Source: Anaerovorax odorimutans DSM 5092 (GTDB lineage Bacteria; Bacillota; Clostridia; Peptostreptococcales; Anaerovoracaceae). From it: DNA of 59,714 bases. Position numbers and translations under genes: made by a program. Where the stretch lies: assembly GCF_000426305.1 (NCBI RefSeq), contig NZ_AUFC01000020.1, forward strand, positions 1-59,714, in the 5' to 3' direction. Shown one piece after another: positions 27,895 through 38,647 of this stretch (positions are counted from its first letter, which is position 1; every line of letters begins with the position of its first letter). The notes beneath the pieces are model-generated. The model saw only the letters and a list, made by a program, of their open reading frames with translations. It was not told where the DNA came from and made no database searches.

Positions 27895-28698
27895 ATGAAA
27901 GTATATGGATTAGTAGGGAAAAGCGGAACGGGAAAAAGCTATCAAGCTATGAACTTATGCAAAAAAAAGAACATTGAGTGTATTATTGATGATGGTTTGT
28001 TTATCTTTGGAAACAGAATACTTGCAGGGATATCAGCTAAACGTCAAGACACTAAAATCGCAGCAATCAAAACTGCTTTATTTACTAATGAAGAACATAG
28101 AGCTTCTGTAACAAACAAAATAAAAGAGATAAAGCCGAAGTCAATTTTAATAATAGGTACTTCTGAAAAGATGATTTATAAAATAGTAAAACAACTGGAT
28201 TTAGAACCTATTGGTGAGATGATATCTATTGAGCATATTACAACTGAAGTGGAACGGGAAATTGCCAGAAAACAAAGACAAGAATTGGGAAAACATGTTA
28301 TTCCGGTACCTACTTTTCAAATTAAGCATGATTTTTCAGGCTATTTTGTGGATCCGCTGAGAATCTTTCGAAGCTTAGGAGGAAGGGCTTCTTATTCAGA
28401 AAAATCTGTAGTAAGACCTACTTTCAGTTATTTAGGTGAATATATAATCTCTGATAAGGTGATTTCTGATATTGTTACATATATTGGCAATACCATAAAC
28501 GGAATTTATTCTATAATAAGGGTTTCTGTAGAAAGTAAACCTGAAGGTATTCGTATAACTATTTTAATTATAGTAAAATATGGTGCAAAGGTGATAGAGG
28601 TTGCAAAAAAACTTCAAAGTGAAGTTGCTATGCAGGTGGAAAACATGACGGCATTTAATATTAAAGGGGTGGATATAGAAGTTAGGGGCTTAAAATAA
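27895..28698 (+). CDS. P-loop ATPase fused to an Asp23/Gls24-like domain
   Basis: This 267-residue protein starts with a Walker A site, GKSGTGKS (8-15), and continues as a small P-loop domain to about 130. The C-terminal part (about 180-267) has the Asp23/Gls24 pattern: YIISDKVISDIVTYI, GIYSIIRVSVE, IVKYGAKVIEVAKKLQSEVAMQVENMTAF and KGVDIEVRGL. Asp23 proteins are linked to envelope stress and membrane anchoring in Firmicutes. The role of the ATPase half is unknown. The gene has its own upstream region and precedes an OGG-type glycosylase gene by 42 bp. Confidence 0.75.
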   Translation: MKVYGLVGKSGTGKSYQAMNLCKKKNIECIIDDGLFIFGNRILAGISAKRQDTKIAAIKTALFTNEEHRASVTNKIKEIKPKSILIIGTSEKMIYKIVKQLDLEPIGEMISIEHITTEVEREIARKQRQELGKHVIPVPTFQIKHDFSGYFVDPLRIFRSLGGRASYSEKSVVRPTFSYLGEYIISDKVISDIVTYIGNTINGIYSIIRVSVESKPEGIRITILIIVKYGAKVIEVAKKLQSEVAMQVENMTAFNIKGVDIEVRGLK

Positions 28699-28740
28699 AA
28701 TTTAATAAACTATATATGCAAGTAAAAAAGAGGAATAAAA

Positions 28741-29640
28741 ATGTATAATGTATATGAAAAAGACAAGAAAGTGATTGTAGAGGGTATTAAAGATTTTAAC
28801 TTAGATCATATATTTGATTGCGGACAATGTTTTAGATGGATAAAGGAAAGCGATGATAGTTATACAGGGATTGCATTTGAAAAAACAATAAATATAGCAT
28901 TTATTCCTGATAGTAAAAATTCCTTTCAAGGGAAAATAATCTTAACTGGCAGCAATATTTCAGATTATGAAAATATATGGAAAAACTATTTTGATTTAGA
29001 AAGAGATTATAGCAATATAAAAAAAGCTTTCAGTGAGAAAGATTCTACCATGGCTAAAGCCATTACATATGGACAAGGAATCAGAATTTTACAACAGGAT
29101 AAATGGGAAACATTGATTTCATTTATTATATCTCAAAATAATAATATCCCAAGGATTAAAAAATGCATAGAATGTATATGCACTTCTTTTGGAAAAAAAG
29201 TAGGTGTATTTCAAGGCAGAGAATTCTATTCATTCCCTAGTGCGGAAGTATTATCAAAACTTACACAAGAAGATTTAGCCCACTGTAAATTAGGTTATAG
29301 ATCTAAATATATTTTAGAAACTGCAAAAATTATAGCAAATGATAACAGTATAACTTTAAATAGCATGGGAGATGCATCTAAAGACGAGGCTATGAAATTT
29401 CTATTAAGTTTATGTGGAGTGGGTCCAAAGGTAGCTAATTGTATTATGCTGTTTTCCATGGGAAAATATGATAGCTTTCCAATAGATGTTTGGGTGAAAA
29501 GAGTTATGAATAAATTATATGATATAAAAGAAGAGAATACTTCAGAAATGTTAAAATATGCAGAGAAACATTTTGGACAATATGGTGGTATAGCACAGCA
29601 GTATTTATTCTACTATATAAGACAGTGTGAAAAGATGTAA
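28741..29640 (+). CDS. ogg: OGG1-type DNA glycosylase (8-oxoguanine)
   Basis: This 299-residue HhH-GPD glycosylase has the OGG N-terminal signature FDCGQCFRW (about 21-29). The hairpin-helix-hairpin is LCGVGPKVANCIMLFSM, with the catalytic lysine K230 and aspartate D249 (PIDVW) spaced 19 residues apart, exactly as K249/D268 in human OGG1. It excises oxidised guanine and cuts by beta-elimination. It belongs to the bacterial OGG1 group rather than MutY or AlkA. Confidence 0.9.
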   Translation: MYNVYEKDKKVIVEGIKDFNLDHIFDCGQCFRWIKESDDSYTGIAFEKTINIAFIPDSKNSFQGKIILTGSNISDYENIWKNYFDLERDYSNIKKAFSEKDSTMAKAITYGQGIRILQQDKWETLISFIISQNNNIPRIKKCIECICTSFGKKVGVFQGREFYSFPSAEVLSKLTQEDLAHCKLGYRSKYILETAKIIANDNSITLNSMGDASKDEAMKFLLSLCGVGPKVANCIMLFSMGKYDSFPIDVWVKRVMNKLYDIKEENTSEMLKYAEKHFGQYGGIAQQYLFYYIRQCEKM

Positions 29641-29656
29641 TAAAGGGGTAAAAATA

Positions 29657-30343
29657 ATGTTAGGAACTATTGTAAACAGTATTGTAATAATAATTTGCTC
29701 TTTAATAGGTAAATATTTAGTTAAAGGTCTTCCTTCAAGATTTGAAGAAATAATAAAAAAAGCTATAGGACTTTCTATTATATATATAGGTGTTTCAGGA
29801 GCATTAGAAAATGAAAGAGTTATGCTTCTCATAATCAGTATGGTAGTTGGAAGTATTATCGGAGAATTGATTAATATAGATAAGGGTATGAATAATATAG
29901 GAGTATGGGCAGAGAAAAAGCTAGGCATAGGAGAAGGTAAATTTGCAAAAGGATTTGTAAACGCAAGCATTTTATTTTGTACAGGCTCAATGGCAATAGT
30001 AGGAGCTATGCGAGGAGGTTTACTGGGTAATCATGAAATGCTCTATGCTAAATCCATATTAGATGGGGTAATTGCAATAGTTTTTTCATCAACTATGGGA
30101 ATAGGAGTAGCTTTTTCAGCAATCCCTGTTTTTTTGTATGAGGGTGGCATCGCTCTTGGAGCAGGATTTATAAAAGACTGGCTCACTCCTCAGATTATAA
30201 CTGAAATGTCTGCTGTGGGAAGCCTGCTGATTGCTGGTCTTGGATTTAATTTCTTGGAAATAAAAGAAATTAAAGTTGCTAATATGATACCGGCAATATT
30301 TATGCCGTGGTTGATCATTACAATAGAAACGATTATAAAATAA
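29657..30343 (+). CDS. DUF554 (YqgA-like) membrane protein
   Basis: This 228-residue hydrophobic protein opens LGTIVNSIVIIICSLIGKYL and contains ENERVMLLIISMVVGSIIGELINIDKGM and FVNASILFCTGSMAIVGAMRGGL, the DUF554 pattern. About seven membrane segments are visible. Function is unknown; transport has been proposed for the family. ATG 29657 is chosen because AAAGGGG ends 9 bases ahead; the in-frame start at 29627 lies inside the previous gene. Confidence 0.88.
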   Translation: MLGTIVNSIVIIICSLIGKYLVKGLPSRFEEIIKKAIGLSIIYIGVSGALENERVMLLIISMVVGSIIGELINIDKGMNNIGVWAEKKLGIGEGKFAKGFVNASILFCTGSMAIVGAMRGGLLGNHEMLYAKSILDGVIAIVFSSTMGIGVAFSAIPVFLYEGGIALGAGFIKDWLTPQIITEMSAVGSLLIAGLGFNFLEIKEIKVANMIPAIFMPWLIITIETIIK

Positions 30344-30353
30344 AAAAGCCCTG

Positions 30354-30380
30354 CTAAAAAATGACAAATTTTTTAGAAAA
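30354..30380 (+). terminator. AT-rich hairpin after the DUF554 gene
   Basis: CTAAAAAAT (30354-30362) pairs exactly with ATTTTTTAG (30368-30376). The stem is AT-rich and the T-run is inside it, so strength is doubtful. Confidence 0.4.
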
Positions 30381-30451
30381 CACATGTTAAAATTGGAAAT
30401 ATTAATAAAAAAAGCTTTTAGTAGTATAAAAAATTTTTTTATGAAAATCTA

Positions 30452-30511
30452 TTGACAATAATGAAGGAGTGTATTAAATTATAGTTAGCACTCATCTATA
30501 ATGAGTGCTAA
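30452..30511 (+). promoter_or_regulatory. groESL promoter with CIRCE operator
   Basis: TTGACA (30452-30457), a 17-bp spacer and TAAATT (30475-30480) form a sigma-A promoter. The perfect CIRCE element TTAGCACTC-N9-GAGTGCTAA lies at 30485-30511 over the likely transcript start. HrcA would bind it and repress groESL without heat stress. Confidence 0.96.
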
Positions 30512-30568
30512 CAAAATATAAATGTTAAAAATAAATTAAAAAATAAATTTCAGAGAGGTGATTTTTAA

Positions 30569-30841
30569 ATGAGTATTAAACCATTAGGAGACAGAGTTGT
30601 AATTAAAAGACTTGAAGCAGAAGAAAAAACAAAAAGTGGTATAGTTCTTCCAGGTCAGGCAAAAGAACAACCACAAATGGCTGAAGTCATTAATGTAGGG
30701 CCAGGAACTGAAGAAGTTAAAATGGAAGTAAAAGCATCTGATGTAGTAATCTTTTCACAATATGCGGGAACACCTATTAAATATGAAGGTGAAGAATATA
30801 TTATTCTATCCCAAAGAGATATTTTAGCAATCGTAGGTTAA
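30569..30841 (+). CDS. groES: Co-chaperonin GroES
   Basis: This 90-residue protein begins [26 protein letters not shown] and contains the mobile loop and [16 protein letters not shown], all standard GroES. It caps the GroEL ring during folding. AGAGAGGTGA precedes the ATG. It is first in the HrcA-controlled operon, 56 bp ahead of groEL. Confidence 0.98.
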   Translation: MSIKPLGDRVVIKRLEAEEKTKSGIVLPGQAKEQPQMAEVINVGPGTEEVKMEVKASDVVIFSQYAGTPIKYEGEEYIILSQRDILAIVG

Positions 30842-30876
30842 TAATTTTTAATATAGTGAGAAAAAATTAAACTTAG

Positions 30877-32532
<1,656 letters not shown>

Positions 32533-32566
32533 TCAGAAGAAATTAAAATAGAATAAATTAAGAGCG

Positions 32567-32596
32567 AAAGCTCCGGAATTTTCCGGAGCTTTTTTT
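32567..32596 (+). terminator. Terminator after groEL
   Basis: AAAGCTCCGG pairs perfectly with CCGGAGCTTT around a 6-base loop and is followed by T residues. Confidence 0.92.
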
Positions 32597-32732
32597 ACGG
32601 ATGAATACTTTATTAATATATTTTAATAAAAAGCTGTAACTTATTTATAATAATTATTAAATATGGTTGAACAAAATTTAGTTTTATTATAAAATAACTT
32701 ATTAAGGATTTAGGAGATTTGAGGATATATTT

Positions 32733-33554
32733 ATGAAAAATAATAGCAAACTAAAAACTGTAGTTATAATTTTTATGATAATAGTTTTTTTAATATTAGC
32801 AGGGGTTGAAATATTTTTTAGGCATATGGACAGTTCTCCTCTTACAATAATCGGAGGAGCAGACGGACCTACAAAGATATTTTTAGGAAAAGATAAAAAA
32901 GATTTAAGTAAAGAAGAACAGGAAAATACTAAGCAAGAGATTAAGGAAAAGGAAGAAAAATGGCAAGCTCTTATTTCAGAAGCAAAAGATAAAGGATTAC
33001 TTATATTGGTAAATAAAGATAATCCCGTAGATGAAAATTATAAGCCTGATGATTTAACAGCAGTAAAATATTATGCTGAAGACAGAACCCAGGCATCAAG
33101 ATATATGAGAAAGGAAGCTGCAGAACAATTTAATAAACTTTCTGAAGCTGCTAAACAAGATGGGTATGAAATTGTTATGACAACAGCATACAGATCTTAT
33201 GGATTTCAGAAAATATTGTATGATAATTATGTACAAAGAGAAGGGCAGGAAGCAGCAGATAAATTCAGCGCAAAACCGGGATATAGTGAACATCAGTCAG
33301 GATTGGCTGTAGATGTCACTTCACCTTCTGTAAATTATTCATTATCTTATGAATACGGAGATACGGCTGAAGGAAAATGGCTTAAAGAAAATGCCCATAA
33401 TTTTGGATATATTATCAGATATAAAAAAGGTAAAGAAGATATTACCGGCTATAATTACGAGCCTTGGCATATTAGATATGTTGGGGAGACGGTAGCTGAC
33501 GAAATATATGAAAAAGATATTACGCTTGAAGAATTTTTAGAGGAGGAACAATAA
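32733..33554 (+). CDS. VanY-type D-alanyl-D-alanine carboxypeptidase, membrane anchored
   Basis: This 273-residue protein has an N-terminal membrane anchor (about 9-27) and an extracellular M15B peptidase domain. The zinc and catalytic residues are visible: H187 and D194 in [14 protein letters not shown]243 and H246 in EPWHIRYVG. It trims the terminal D-Ala from peptidoglycan stem peptides. No van resistance genes are near, so it is more likely a housekeeping carboxypeptidase. Its stop codon overlaps the guaB start by one base (TAATG), an unexpected coupling with purine synthesis. Confidence 0.88.
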   Translation: MKNNSKLKTVVIIFMIIVFLILAGVEIFFRHMDSSPLTIIGGADGPTKIFLGKDKKDLSKEEQENTKQEIKEKEEKWQALISEAKDKGLLILVNKDNPVDENYKPDDLTAVKYYAEDRTQASRYMRKEAAEQFNKLSEAAKQDGYEIVMTTAYRSYGFQKILYDNYVQREGQEAADKFSAKPGYSEHQSGLAVDVTSPSVNYSLSYEYGDTAEGKWLKENAHNFGYIIRYKKGKEDITGYNYEPWHIRYVGETVADEIYEKDITLEEFLEEEQ

Positions 33555-35044
33555 TGGCGATTTTTATTAATGAACCATCAAGAACATTTAACGAATACCT
33601 TTTAGTACCAGGCTATTCTTCAAAGGAATGCAGAGTCGAAAATGTAAGTTTAAAGACACCTATAGTAAAATTTAAAAAGGGCGAAGAATCGCCGCTTTCT
33701 ATGAATATTCCACTTGTTTCTGCTATTATGCAGTCTGTTTCAGATGATAAAATGGCAGTAGCTTTAGCAAAAGAAGGAGGAGTATCCTTTATTTTCGGAT
33801 CACAGCCTATTGAAAGTCAGGCAGAAATGGTTAAACGTGTAAAAAGTCATAAGGCAGGTTTTGTAACGAGTGATTCAAATATCAGACCTGATCAGACTTT
33901 GGCAGATATAATTGCGTTGAAAGAAAACAGTGGACATTCAACTGTAGCAGTAACTGATGATGGTACTTCTGCGGGTAAGATATTAGGAATTGTAACGAGC
34001 AGAGATTACAGAGTAAGCAGAATGTCTATGGATACAAAAGTAAGTGAATTTATGACTCCTTTTGAATCCTTGATTTATGCAAAAGAAGGATGTACATTAT
34101 CAGAGGCAAATGATGTTCTTTGGGATAATAAATTAAATGCTCTTCCTATTATAGATGAAAATCAAAGATTAACACATTTTGTATTCAGAAAAGATTATGA
34201 TTCTCATAAAGAAAATCCAAATGAGTTATTAGACAGTCATAAGAGATATGTAGTGGGAGCCGGTATTAACACAAGAGATTATGAAGAAAGAATTCCGGCG
34301 TTGGTCGAAGCAGGAGCAGATGTCTTATGTATAGATTCTTCGGAGGGATTTACAGAATGGCAAAAAGATACGATAGACTTTGTAAGAGCTAAATATGGTG
34401 ATACTGTTAAGATAGGAGCAGGTAATGTTGTAGATAAAGAAGGCTTCTTATACTTAGCTGAAGCAGGAGCAGATTTTGTTAAAATCGGCATTGGTGGAGG
34501 ATCTATTTGTATAACACGTGAACAAAAGGGAATCGGAAGAGGACAAGCTTCTGCTGTTATTGAAGTAAATGAAGCAAGAAATGAATACTTTGAAAAGACA
34601 GGCATCTACATTCCTATTTGCTCAGACGGTGGCATTGTATACGACTATCATATGACACTGGCATTAGCCATGGGAGCAGATTTTATAATGCTTGGAAGAT
34701 ACTTTTCAAGATTTGATGAAAGTCCGACAAATAAGTTAAATATAAATGGAAGTTATGTTAAGGAATATTGGGGAGAAGGATCAAACAGAGCCAGAAATTG
34801 GCAGCGTTATGATTTAGGCGGTGACGGAAAACTGTCTTTTGAAGAGGGTGTTGATTCTTATGTACCTTATGCAGGAAGTCTTAAAGATAACGTAACTCTT
34901 TCTTTAAATAAAGTAAAATCTACCATGTGTAACTGTGGTGTAACAAATATACCGGACTTACAAAAGAAGGGAAAACTTACTATAGTATCTGCAACAAGTA
35001 TTGTAGAAGGCGGAGCGCATGATGTTATTTTAAAGGATAAATAA
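33554..35044 (+). CDS. guaB: IMP dehydrogenase
   Basis: This 496-residue barrel enzyme makes XMP from IMP with NAD+. It has a CBS-pair insert (about 100-225), the catalytic C319 in [18 protein letters not shown], and the flap NWQRYDLGG. Wording and numbering follow the short-branch IMPDH known from the protist Tritrichomonas foetus (catalytic Cys also 319) rather than the usual GIGPGSICTTR bacterial form. GAGGAGGAA lies just before the ATG, inside vanY. guaA follows by 39 bp, so both GMP synthesis steps are in one operon. Confidence 0.96.
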   Translation: MAIFINEPSRTFNEYLLVPGYSSKECRVENVSLKTPIVKFKKGEESPLSMNIPLVSAIMQSVSDDKMAVALAKEGGVSFIFGSQPIESQAEMVKRVKSHKAGFVTSDSNIRPDQTLADIIALKENSGHSTVAVTDDGTSAGKILGIVTSRDYRVSRMSMDTKVSEFMTPFESLIYAKEGCTLSEANDVLWDNKLNALPIIDENQRLTHFVFRKDYDSHKENPNELLDSHKRYVVGAGINTRDYEERIPALVEAGADVLCIDSSEGFTEWQKDTIDFVRAKYGDTVKIGAGNVVDKEGFLYLAEAGADFVKIGIGGGSICITREQKGIGRGQASAVIEVNEARNEYFEKTGIYIPICSDGGIVYDYHMTLALAMGADFIMLGRYFSRFDESPTNKLNINGSYVKEYWGEGSNRARNWQRYDLGGDGKLSFEEGVDSYVPYAGSLKDNVTLSLNKVKSTMCNCGVTNIPDLQKKGKLTIVSATSIVEGGAHDVILKDK

Positions 35045-35083
35045 TAGGAATTTTTAAATATTAAATCATAAAAGGAGATATAT

Positions 35084-36631
35084 ATGCAATATAAGGGTGT
35101 TTTGGTTGTGGACTTTGGTGGTCAGTATAACCAATTGATTGCACGTAGAGTAAGAGAAGCAAATGTTTATTGTGAAATAGTACCTTATTCTAAATGTTTG
35201 GAAAAAGTAAAAGAGTCAAAGCCTCAAGGTATTATTTTTACAGGAGGACCGGCTAGTGTATATGAAGAAGGCGCACCTATGCTTTCAAAGGAATTGTTTG
35301 AGCTAGGAGTACCTATTTTGGGAATCTGCTATGGAGCACAATTAATGGCACATGTTCTCGGAGGAAAAGTAGTAAGTCCTGACTATAAGGAATATGGCAG
35401 GGTTAAACTAATTCAAAGCTCTAATAAAAGCTTATTGTTTAAGGGTATCGCTTCTGATTCTATCTGCTGGATGAGTCATACTGATTACATTGAAGAAGTT
35501 CCTTCAGGCTTTGAAGTATCATCATATACTGATAATTGTCCAACGGCTTCTATGGAAAACTCAGAAAAGAAACTTTATGCTGTACAATTTCATCCTGAGG
35601 TACATCATACACCATTTGGACAAGATTTATTAAAGAACTTCCTATATGAAGTTTGCGGCTGTGAAGAAAATTGGACAATGGCAAACTTTGCAAAAACTAA
35701 AATAGATGAAATTAAAGAAATAGTTGGAAATAAAAGAGTTCTTTGCGCCCTTTCAGGTGGCGTGGATTCATCCGTTGCAGCTGTTCTTACCCATAAAGCT
35801 ATAGGAGATAATCTAACTTGTATTTTCGTGGATCATGGGCTTTTACGTAAAGATGAAGGCGATCAAGTAATGGAGGTTTACGGAAACCAGTTTAACATGA
35901 AGATAATTCGTGTTAATGCACAAGAAAGATTTCTTTCAAAGTTAAATGGAGTTTCTGATCCTGAGAAGAAACGTAAGATTATCGGTGCAGAATTCATTAG
36001 AGTTTTTGAAGAAGAATCAAATAAGTTAAGTGAAGAATTAGGCGGCATTGACTTTTTACTTCAAGGAACGATTTATCCTGATGTAGTTGAAAGCGGGTCA
36101 GGACAAGCAGCAGTTATAAAGAGCCACCATAACGTTGGAGGACTTCCCGAAGATATGAAAATGAATCTTTTGGAGCCTTTAAGATTATTATTTAAAGATG
36201 AAGTAAGAGCCGTAGGAGAAGAACTTGGAATCGCTCATGAACTTGTATGGAGACAGCCGTTCCCAGGTCCGGGGCTTGCAATAAGATGCCTTGGAGAAAT
36301 TACTCCAGAAAAGCTTGAAATTATAAGAGAGTCCGATGCAATACTTCGTGAAGAAGTTCGATTAAATGGACTAGAAAGTGAAATCTGGCAGTACTTTACC
36401 GTACTTCCAAACATCAGAAGCGTAGGTGTTATGGGAGACTTCAGAACCTACGATTATACAGTTGGAATCAGAGCAGTTACATCAGTAGATGGAATGACAT
36501 CAGACTGGGCCAGAATCCCATATGACGTACTAGAAAAGATTTCAAACAGGATTGTAAATGAAGTTAAGGGCGTAAATAGAATAGTGTATGATATTACAAG
36601 TAAACCACCTTCAACGATAGAATGGGAATAG
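35084..36631 (+). CDS. guaA: GMP synthase (glutamine-hydrolysing)
   Basis: This 515-residue two-domain enzyme has the class I glutaminase with C82 (GICYGAQ) and FHPEV (about residue 170). The PP-loop ATPase domain has [11 protein letters not shown], and the protein ends in the typical PPSTIEWE. It aminates XMP to GMP. The last four codons (GAA TGG GAA TAG) are part of a 22-bp direct repeat found again 5.9 kb downstream, marking its 3' end as an integration site. Confidence 0.98.
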   Translation: MQYKGVLVVDFGGQYNQLIARRVREANVYCEIVPYSKCLEKVKESKPQGIIFTGGPASVYEEGAPMLSKELFELGVPILGICYGAQLMAHVLGGKVVSPDYKEYGRVKLIQSSNKSLLFKGIASDSICWMSHTDYIEEVPSGFEVSSYTDNCPTASMENSEKKLYAVQFHPEVHHTPFGQDLLKNFLYEVCGCEENWTMANFAKTKIDEIKEIVGNKRVLCALSGGVDSSVAAVLTHKAIGDNLTCIFVDHGLLRKDEGDQVMEVYGNQFNMKIIRVNAQERFLSKLNGVSDPEKKRKIIGAEFIRVFEEESNKLSEELGGIDFLLQGTIYPDVVESGSGQAAVIKSHHNVGGLPEDMKMNLLEPLRLLFKDEVRAVGEELGIAHELVWRQPFPGPGLAIRCLGEITPEKLEIIRESDAILREEVRLNGLESEIWQYFTVLPNIRSVGVMGDFRTYDYTVGIRAVTSVDGMTSDWARIPYDVLEKISNRIVNEVKGVNRIVYDITSKPPSTIEWE

Positions 36632-36641
36632 TAAACAAAAG
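36620..36641 (+). repeat. attL: left copy of the guaA 3'-end direct repeat
   Basis: Twenty-two bases beginning GAATGGGAATAG (last three guaA sense codons plus stop) recur exactly at 42541-42562. The guaA 3' end is a known target of tyrosine-integrase islands. An integrase remnant lies 1.4 kb inside. Confidence 0.85.
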
Positions 36642-36681
36642 ACCACAAACCCAAGTTTCATGCGGGTTTGTGGTCTGTCTT
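36640..36681. terminator. Bidirectional terminator after guaA
   Basis: A 13-bp stem (36640-36652 with 36664-36676) is followed by a T-rich tail in the guaA direction and a T-run on the other strand, so it can also serve the converging pentapeptide-channel gene. Confidence 0.85.
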
Positions 36682-36690
36682 TTTGTGCGT

Positions 36691-36709
36691 TGATAACACT
36701 TTGATAACA
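36691..36709. repeat. Paired direct repeat TGATAACA (left end of element A)
   Basis: TGATAACA occurs twice, 11 bp apart (36691 and 36702). The same pair with the same spacing is found near the right end of the element (42420-42438). This resembles integrase arm-type binding sites. Confidence 0.55.
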
Positions 36710-36713
36710 GAAT

Positions 36714-38009
36714 TTATTTTGTATATTTTCTAAACAAGGTACCGGTGAAGAGAGTCACTAGTATTGCACCTAACAGTAATTCTACAGACATTGCGATTTG
36801 GGTTAATGGTGTTGACGGAGACGCACTTCCCTGACCGACAGAAATCATTGTAAAGAAACTATAATAAAGACTTTGCAAATAATCTGTGAAAAGTGTAGTT
36901 AATGAATCAAAGCATCCGGTAATATAATATCGAATTTCTGGAGAATCTGTGGTGGGCGAAAATCCTGTAAATAAATATATTAAGCTAAAAATTAAAATTA
37001 GAACCCCCAAGCTTCCAAATGCTCTAAAAGGTTTTTTACCATATCCAATAGTAAATTCAGAGATATATCCAGTAAACCGAGACCATTTGGCTAAACTACG
37101 TGTTTCAGCTTTCTTTCTTTGATAATAAAAGTTTGCGTAATTATTATGCTCTTCACGTATATGGTTTGCTGTCCAAATCTGTTCGAAAGTAAATAGTGTA
37201 TTAGCTACTTCTTTATGCTTAACAGATTTCCATATTTTATATTTAAACCATTCCTCAAGAGTTATGTTAGTTTTGTCATCATAGGAAAATGCGGTAACAA
37301 CACATTTTGCATCAACGTGAAATTGTTCAACAGCTCCAATAAATGAAACATCAAAAGATTTTGATGGAAAATAAAAGCTTGTATTATTTAATGTGCTAAT
37401 TCCAGAGAAAACTACTTTATTAAAACTAATTCTATGAAACAAGGAATTGCAAAGATTGGTATTAATAAAATGAATATGATTCAGATTTCCTATGCTAAAA
37501 AAAGTATTATTGATATCACAATTTTCAAAGTTTACATTAAAAAAATCACAAGAACTGAATCCTTGAATATAATTGGGGGCAAATCCTACAAAATCCTTTT
37601 TGAAACGAATGTTTTTAAAACTGCAATTTCTAAAAGAACAATTATGAAAACAAATCTGCTCCAATTTGAATGATTCAAAAAGAATATTATTAAATTCTAT
37701 ACCTTCATAATATGTGTGGGGAGCTATTTTTGTAATTCTAGTGGGAGGCTCTTTTGGGAAAAAACTTTTCGAATTACTGAATTTGTGATTAAATTCTTTG
37801 CTTGAAAACATTTGCAAATACCGATACGGTTTTTCAACATATTTAAATAAATCTTTATGGTAAAACTTATAATGTTCCGAATAAATTTTATATTCAGTAT
37901 TGTAACAAATTTGGAAGTAGTCATTATTATCTTTAAACTGTTCATAGAAGTAAGACTTTGGTTCTTTTTTGTAATGAATATATTTAAACGAGGAAATGCA
38001 AGAATACAT
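36714..38009 (-). CDS. Pentapeptide-like repeat protein with a two-helix ion channel domain
   Basis: The 431-residue product has an N-terminal region of unknown fold, then pentapeptide-like repeats (about 115-225, with FHNCSFRNCSFKNIRFKKDF and CDFFNVNFENCDINNTFF). The C-terminal module is an Ion_trans_2-type channel: first membrane helix (about 327-350), pore loop SFFTMISVGQGSASP (about 385-400) and second helix (about 405-425). The filter reads SVGQG where K+ channels have TVGYG, so selectivity is uncertain. The start overlaps the integrase stub on the other strand and has no clear ribosome site, so the N-terminus may be truncated. It is inside the mobile element. Confidence 0.7.
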   Translation of the reverse strand: MYSCISSFKYIHYKKEPKSYFYEQFKDNNDYFQICYNTEYKIYSEHYKFYHKDLFKYVEKPYRYLQMFSSKEFNHKFSNSKSFFPKEPPTRITKIAPHTYYEGIEFNNILFESFKLEQICFHNCSFRNCSFKNIRFKKDFVGFAPNYIQGFSSCDFFNVNFENCDINNTFFSIGNLNHIHFINTNLCNSLFHRISFNKVVFSGISTLNNTSFYFPSKSFDVSFIGAVEQFHVDAKCVVTAFSYDDKTNITLEEWFKYKIWKSVKHKEVANTLFTFEQIWTANHIREEHNNYANFYYQRKKAETRSLAKWSRFTGYISEFTIGYGKKPFRAFGSLGVLILIFSLIYLFTGFSPTTDSPEIRYYITGCFDSLTTLFTDYLQSLYYSFFTMISVGQGSASPSTPLTQIAMSVELLLGAILVTLFTGTLFRKYTK

Positions 38010-38298
38010 AAATTCGCTGTACGGTATAGAACCGACCCAAAGAATCTTCGAGATAACAAAAAGCTACCTCCATCACGAAATGACAAGAGGTAGCAAGGAA
38101 CAAAATATTAAGCGTATCAGAATACATGATTTAAGGCACTCACACGTTTCACTTCTGATAGAAATGGGGTTTAGTGCAGTAGCAATTGCCGATAGAGTTG
38201 GGCATGAAAGCATAGACATTACATACCGATACGCTCACCTATTCCCAACAAGGCAGACAGAAATAGCGGATAAATTAAATGTGGAAAGAGGAGCGTAA
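37996..38298 (+). pseudogene. Tyrosine integrase, C-terminal fragment
   Basis: The 100 residues to the stop include RIHDLRHSHVSLLIEMGFSAVAIADRVGHESIDITYRYAHLFP, the C-terminal catalytic core of a phage-type tyrosine recombinase with HxxR, GH and the nucleophilic tyrosine. About 250-300 N-terminal residues and the first catalytic Arg are missing. The break lies close to 37,990, exactly where the divergent pentapeptide-channel gene begins, so an insertion or deletion joined them. It cannot catalyse excision, so element A is stranded unless served in trans. Confidence 0.88.
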
Positions 38299-38299
38299 A

Positions 38300-38647
38300 A
38301 TGTCACATAAATGCTTAGATAAGAAAAACAGGTGGCGAAATAAAACCGTAGGGTTTAGAATGTCACCCGAAGAAGTCCATACACTGGACGCTCTTGCAAG
38401 GCTGTCGGGGCTAACAAAGCAAGATTACATCATCAGCCGAGTACTTAACCGAGAAATAACAATTAACCCAAATCCGAGAGTTTACAAGGCACTGAGGAAT
38501 GAATTGAATTCAGTAGCAGAACAACTAAAAAGGCTTTCTAAAACCGATAAAGATGATGAACTGCTTGATTTGACAGCCTATATTCTAAAAATTATAGACG
38601 GAATTAAGGGGGAATTTAATGAAGATGGAAACGAAAAAAACAACTGA
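38300..38647 (+). CDS. MobC-like mobilization/relaxosome accessory protein
   Basis: This 115-residue basic protein has RNKTVGFRMSPEEVHTLDALARLSGLTKQDYIISRVLNREI, the ribbon-helix-helix-like start of clostridial MobC-type proteins, followed by a helical tail. It would help a relaxase bind oriT. AGAGGAGCG lies before the ATG at 38300, one base after the integrase stop. No relaxase gene is present, which fits a decayed mobilizable element. It overlaps the next gene by 29 bp. Confidence 0.65.
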   Translation: MSHKCLDKKNRWRNKTVGFRMSPEEVHTLDALARLSGLTKQDYIISRVLNREITINPNPRVYKALRNELNSVAEQLKRLSKTDKDDELLDLTAYILKIIDGIKGEFNEDGNEKNN

